The notes under the pieces: model-generated
Told to the model about the DNA's origin: nothing
Databases searched by the model: none
Seen by the model: only the letters and a program-made list of their open reading frames with translations
Assembly (NCBI GenBank): GCA_000416085.1
Contig: KE356579.1
Span: 144,060 to 150,998, forward strand
From: a halophilic archaeon J07HX64
Lineage (GTDB): Archaea > Halobacteriota > Halobacteria > Halobacteriales > Haloarculaceae
Length of the DNA: 6,939 nt
Direction: 5' to 3'
Shown here: piece by piece, positions 5,403 through 6,939 of the stretch
Layout of the letters: the number at the start of each line of letters is the position of its first letter
How positions within the stretch are numbered: position 1 is the stretch's first letter
Position numbers and translations under genes: made by a program

Positions 5403-6145
5403 GTCAGGCGAGCGGTAATCGGCTCGAACTCGACGGTGTTGGGAAGCAGTACGACAGTCCTGGAGGGAGTATCCAGGCGCTTGCCGACGTCAGCTTCGAG
5501 GTTAGCCCGGGTGAGTTCGTCTGTCTCGTCGGTCCGTCGGGCTGTGGCAAGACCACACTGTTTCGCATTGTCGCTGGCTTCGAGCAGCCGACAACGGGAA
5601 CGGTTCGCCCCGAGCGGACGACAGAGCAGATGAACATGGGCATCGTGTTCCAGGAGTATCATCTGTTTCCATGGCGCACGGTCGGCGGCAACATCCGGTT
5701 CGGGATGGAACAACTCGACATTCCAACAGATAAACAACGCGAGCGGACTCAACAGCTTGTCGATCTCGTCGGGCTTGAGGGATTCATCGAGAGCTACCCG
5801 AAATCGCTCTCTGGTGGGATGAAACAGCGTGTCGCACTTGCCCGTGCGCTCGCGGTCGACCCATCGCTGTTGCTGATGGATGAGCCGTTTAGTGCCGTCG
5901 ATGCCCAAACCAGACGTCGTCTTCAGGAGAACATCCTCGACATCCAGGAGGAGACGCGGAAGACGATCCTGTTTGTGACACACGATATCGAGGAGGCGAT
6001 CAAACTGGGAGACCGGGTGGTTGTGATGGACAAAAACCCGGGTCAAATTGCCGAGGTGATCGACATCGATCTGTCGCGACCCCGATCACGAACAACACCG
6101 GCCTTCGGAAACCTGTACGAGCGTGTACTCGACCACATCGACTGA
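5393..6145 (+). CDS. NitT/TauT-family ABC importer ATP-binding protein (SsuB/TauB-like)
   Basis: This 250-aa cytoplasmic ATPase powers the importer. All ABC motifs are present in order: Walker A GPSGCGKTT (47-55), Q-loop glutamine in VFQEYHLFPW (Gln87), signature LSGGMKQR (139-146), Walker B LLLMDE (159-164) with catalytic Glu164, D-loop SAVD (167-170) and switch histidine in VTHDIEEA (His197). The FPW after the Q-loop and the length are typical of SsuB/TauB/NrtD proteins. No C-terminal regulatory domain is seen. It overlaps the permease gene by ten bases and is the last gene of the operon. Nothing is missing, so the importer should be functional. Confidence 0.97.
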   Translation: MALGQASGNRLELDGVGKQYDSPGGSIQALADVSFEVSPGEFVCLVGPSGCGKTTLFRIVAGFEQPTTGTVRPERTTEQMNMGIVFQEYHLFPWRTVGGNIRFGMEQLDIPTDKQRERTQQLVDLVGLEGFIESYPKSLSGGMKQRVALARALAVDPSLLLMDEPFSAVDAQTRRRLQENILDIQEETRKTILFVTHDIEEAIKLGDRVVVMDKNPGQIAEVIDIDLSRPRSRTTPAFGNLYERVLDHID

Positions 6146-6218
6146 GAACCTTACCCGATTGGTCACCGTTCCGATGTCGGTGGTAGTCTCACGGCCCGCA
6201 CCTCCCCTCACGGCCGCC

Positions 6219-6241
6219 GACCGGCGTGGTCTCTCCCGGTC
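6219..6241 (+). terminator. Weak hairpin in the spacer after the ABC operon
   Basis: GACCGG (6219-6224) and CCGGTC (6236-6241) can pair over six bases with an 11-base loop; CCAGC/GCTGG (6245-6259) makes another weak pair. No T-run follows either. The rest of 6146-6406 holds no convincing gene on either strand and no other signal I can support. Confidence 0.2.
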
Positions 6242-6406
6242 ACCCCAGCCCCGAGCTGGAGCAAGACTGATTCAGGACGGTGTACCGACGGCGAGGCCCG
6301 TCAGCATAACCGGGGAGTTCAGTATTGTCGGGCCGACAGCGGAGCAGAGTCCGGTTCTGTTCTGGAGAGTGTACCCACAAGAGAACGATCCAGCCGCACT
6401 GGTACA

Positions 6407-6478
6407 AGCCTAGGCCGGAATTTGAATCCGGGGTCTCGTCCTTACCAAGGACGCGCTTTACCGCTAAGCTACCCAGGC
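6407..6478 (-). tRNA. tRNA-Thr (anticodon GGT)
   Basis: The 72-base gene folds as a full cloverleaf on the minus strand. The acceptor GCCTGGG pairs with CCTAGGC (one G-U) and the discriminator is T at 6407. The D-stem is GCTT/AAGC with loop AGCGGTA holding the GG pair. Anticodon stem CGTCC/GGACG carries loop TTGGTAA with anticodon GGT, reading ACC and ACT codons. The variable loop is AGACC, and the T-stem CCGGA/TCCGG has loop TTCAAAT. There is no intron and no encoded CCA, as is common in archaea. Upstream, a TATA-poor stretch (about 6502-6509) is the only promoter candidate. I see no duplicated 3' end that would mark an integrated element. Confidence 0.95.
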
Positions 6479-6531
6479 GCACGTCTGTGTAGCCGGGAAC
6501 TGATTGTGAACGTTTCGGTTTTGCGCGGGTG

Positions 6532-6939
6532 TCACTGGTTCGGACCGGCGACACAGACGTCGGCGGCGAGCGCGTCGAGCTGGTCGTCGACGACGCCGAT
6601 CTGGTCGGGGTCGGGGAGGGGGTACTCGAGCAGCTCCCGCGCAACGTCACCGCTGTGAGCGCGGACGGCCGACGACACGCCGTCCATCGACAGATCCGCG
6701 CCGGCGTTGACTGCGAGTTCGAGCACGTCGACCTCCAGTGGTTCCTCGTCGTGGCGGTGGCCGAGATCGTCGAGTGCGGTCTGTGTTCGCCCGAACCGCT
6801 GGACAATCGCGACCGCGTCGGTCACGACACCGGTTTCGGCGAGCAGATTGAACCCCTGCGAGACGAGCACCTCCGCGACGAGCAGTCCTGATGATAGGCC
6901 TCCATACCGTCGGGGTCCTCCCAGGGCTCGGTCCGGAGG
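6532..6939 (-). CDS. 3' part of an unnamed haloarchaeal protein, probable one-base frameshift
   Basis: The minus-strand frame ends at TGA 6532-6534 and has very high third-position GC. It gives AEVLVSQGFNLLAETG, then VQRFGRTQTALDDLG and VDVLELAVNAGADL. The helical, acidic sequence resembles a haloarchaeal family annotated as polyprenyl-synthetase-like or DUF7114, but that is memory I cannot check. The frame stays open to the window edge, yet upstream of about 6885 its translation is poor (PPDRALGGPRRYGG). The neighbouring frame there reads LRTEPWEDPDGMEAYHQD, which looks like real protein. Adding one C at GGACTG (6888-6883) would join them as HQDLLVAEVLVSQG. The gene is therefore cut by the window edge and probably frameshifted. 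It runs toward the tRNA, 53 bases away, on the same strand. Confidence 0.6.
   Translation of the reverse strand, partial: PPDRALGGPRRYGGLSSGLLVAEVLVSQGFNLLAETGVVTDAVAIVQRFGRTQTALDDLGHRHDEEPLEVDVLELAVNAGADLSMDGVSSAVRAHSGDVARELLEYPLPDPDQIGVVDDQLDALAADVCVAGPNQ

Noticed and set aside
5399..6046. Minus-strand 215-codon open frame opposite the ATPase gene
   Set aside because: The plus strand carries every ABC motif in order. The antisense frame is its complement.
6407..6478. tRNA as an integration site of a genomic island
   Set aside because: No repeat of the tRNA 3' end and no integrase gene are visible in the window.
6240..6806. Minus-strand 188-codon open frame running across the tRNA
   Set aside because: It passes straight through tRNA-Thr and overlaps a better coding frame. 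Its composition is Ser/Thr/Arg-rich shadow.
6529..6891. Plus-strand 120-codon open frame at the right edge
   Set aside because: It is antisense to the minus-strand frame with higher GC3 and a more protein-like helical sequence. No promoter or family motif was seen.
1..6939. CRISPR array or tandem repeat tract
   Set aside because: No regularly spaced direct repeats were seen by eye. The repeats present are single inverted repeats.

Overview
The window looks like haloarchaeal chromosome. The real genes have very high GC at third codon positions, the proteins are acidic, and promoters are archaeal TATA boxes with starts at or close to the initiation codon (leaderless). The lipoprotein carries a twin-arginine signal, there is a DUF1628-type pilin N-terminus, and there is an archaeal tRNA-Thr. 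I cannot name the genus.

Left part (1-2093): decayed or unrecognised coding sequence (2-478), then a TATA box, a 36-codon leaderless small ORF (585-695), and an intact gene for a GCS2-family glutamate-cysteine ligase (692-1840) whose ATG overlaps the small ORF's stop as ATGA. A coding-like fragment (about 1930-2087) separates this from the next gene.

Middle part (2094-3564): an Hsp20 chaperone on the minus strand with a strong promoter and Shine-Dalgarno site. Next come a palindrome beside a TATA box, a long hairpin followed by four T (together a possible small RNA), a 63-aa orphan on the minus strand, and a broken type IV pilin gene with frame changes at a G4 and a T4 run. The section ends with two hairpins and an 18-bp palindrome just upstream of the transporter operon. 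This AT-richer patchwork is the accessory-looking section.

Right part (3565-6145): a tight three-gene operon encoding a complete NitT/TauT-type (SsuABC/TauABC-like) ABC importer: Tat lipoprotein binding protein, permease and ATPase, with overlapping start and stop codons. Its substrate (sulfonate, taurine, nitrate or a vitamin precursor) cannot be read from the sequence.

Far right (6407-6939): tRNA-Thr(GGT) on the minus strand, preceded by the 3' part of a minus-strand haloarchaeal gene that appears to carry a one-base frameshift near 6885.

The ligase makes gamma-glutamylcysteine, the main low-molecular-weight thiol of haloarchaea. A sulfur-compound importer nearby would fit, but that link is inference only. 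Two genes (pilin and right-edge gene) need indels to restore frame. True decay and assembly error should be separated before either is interpreted.
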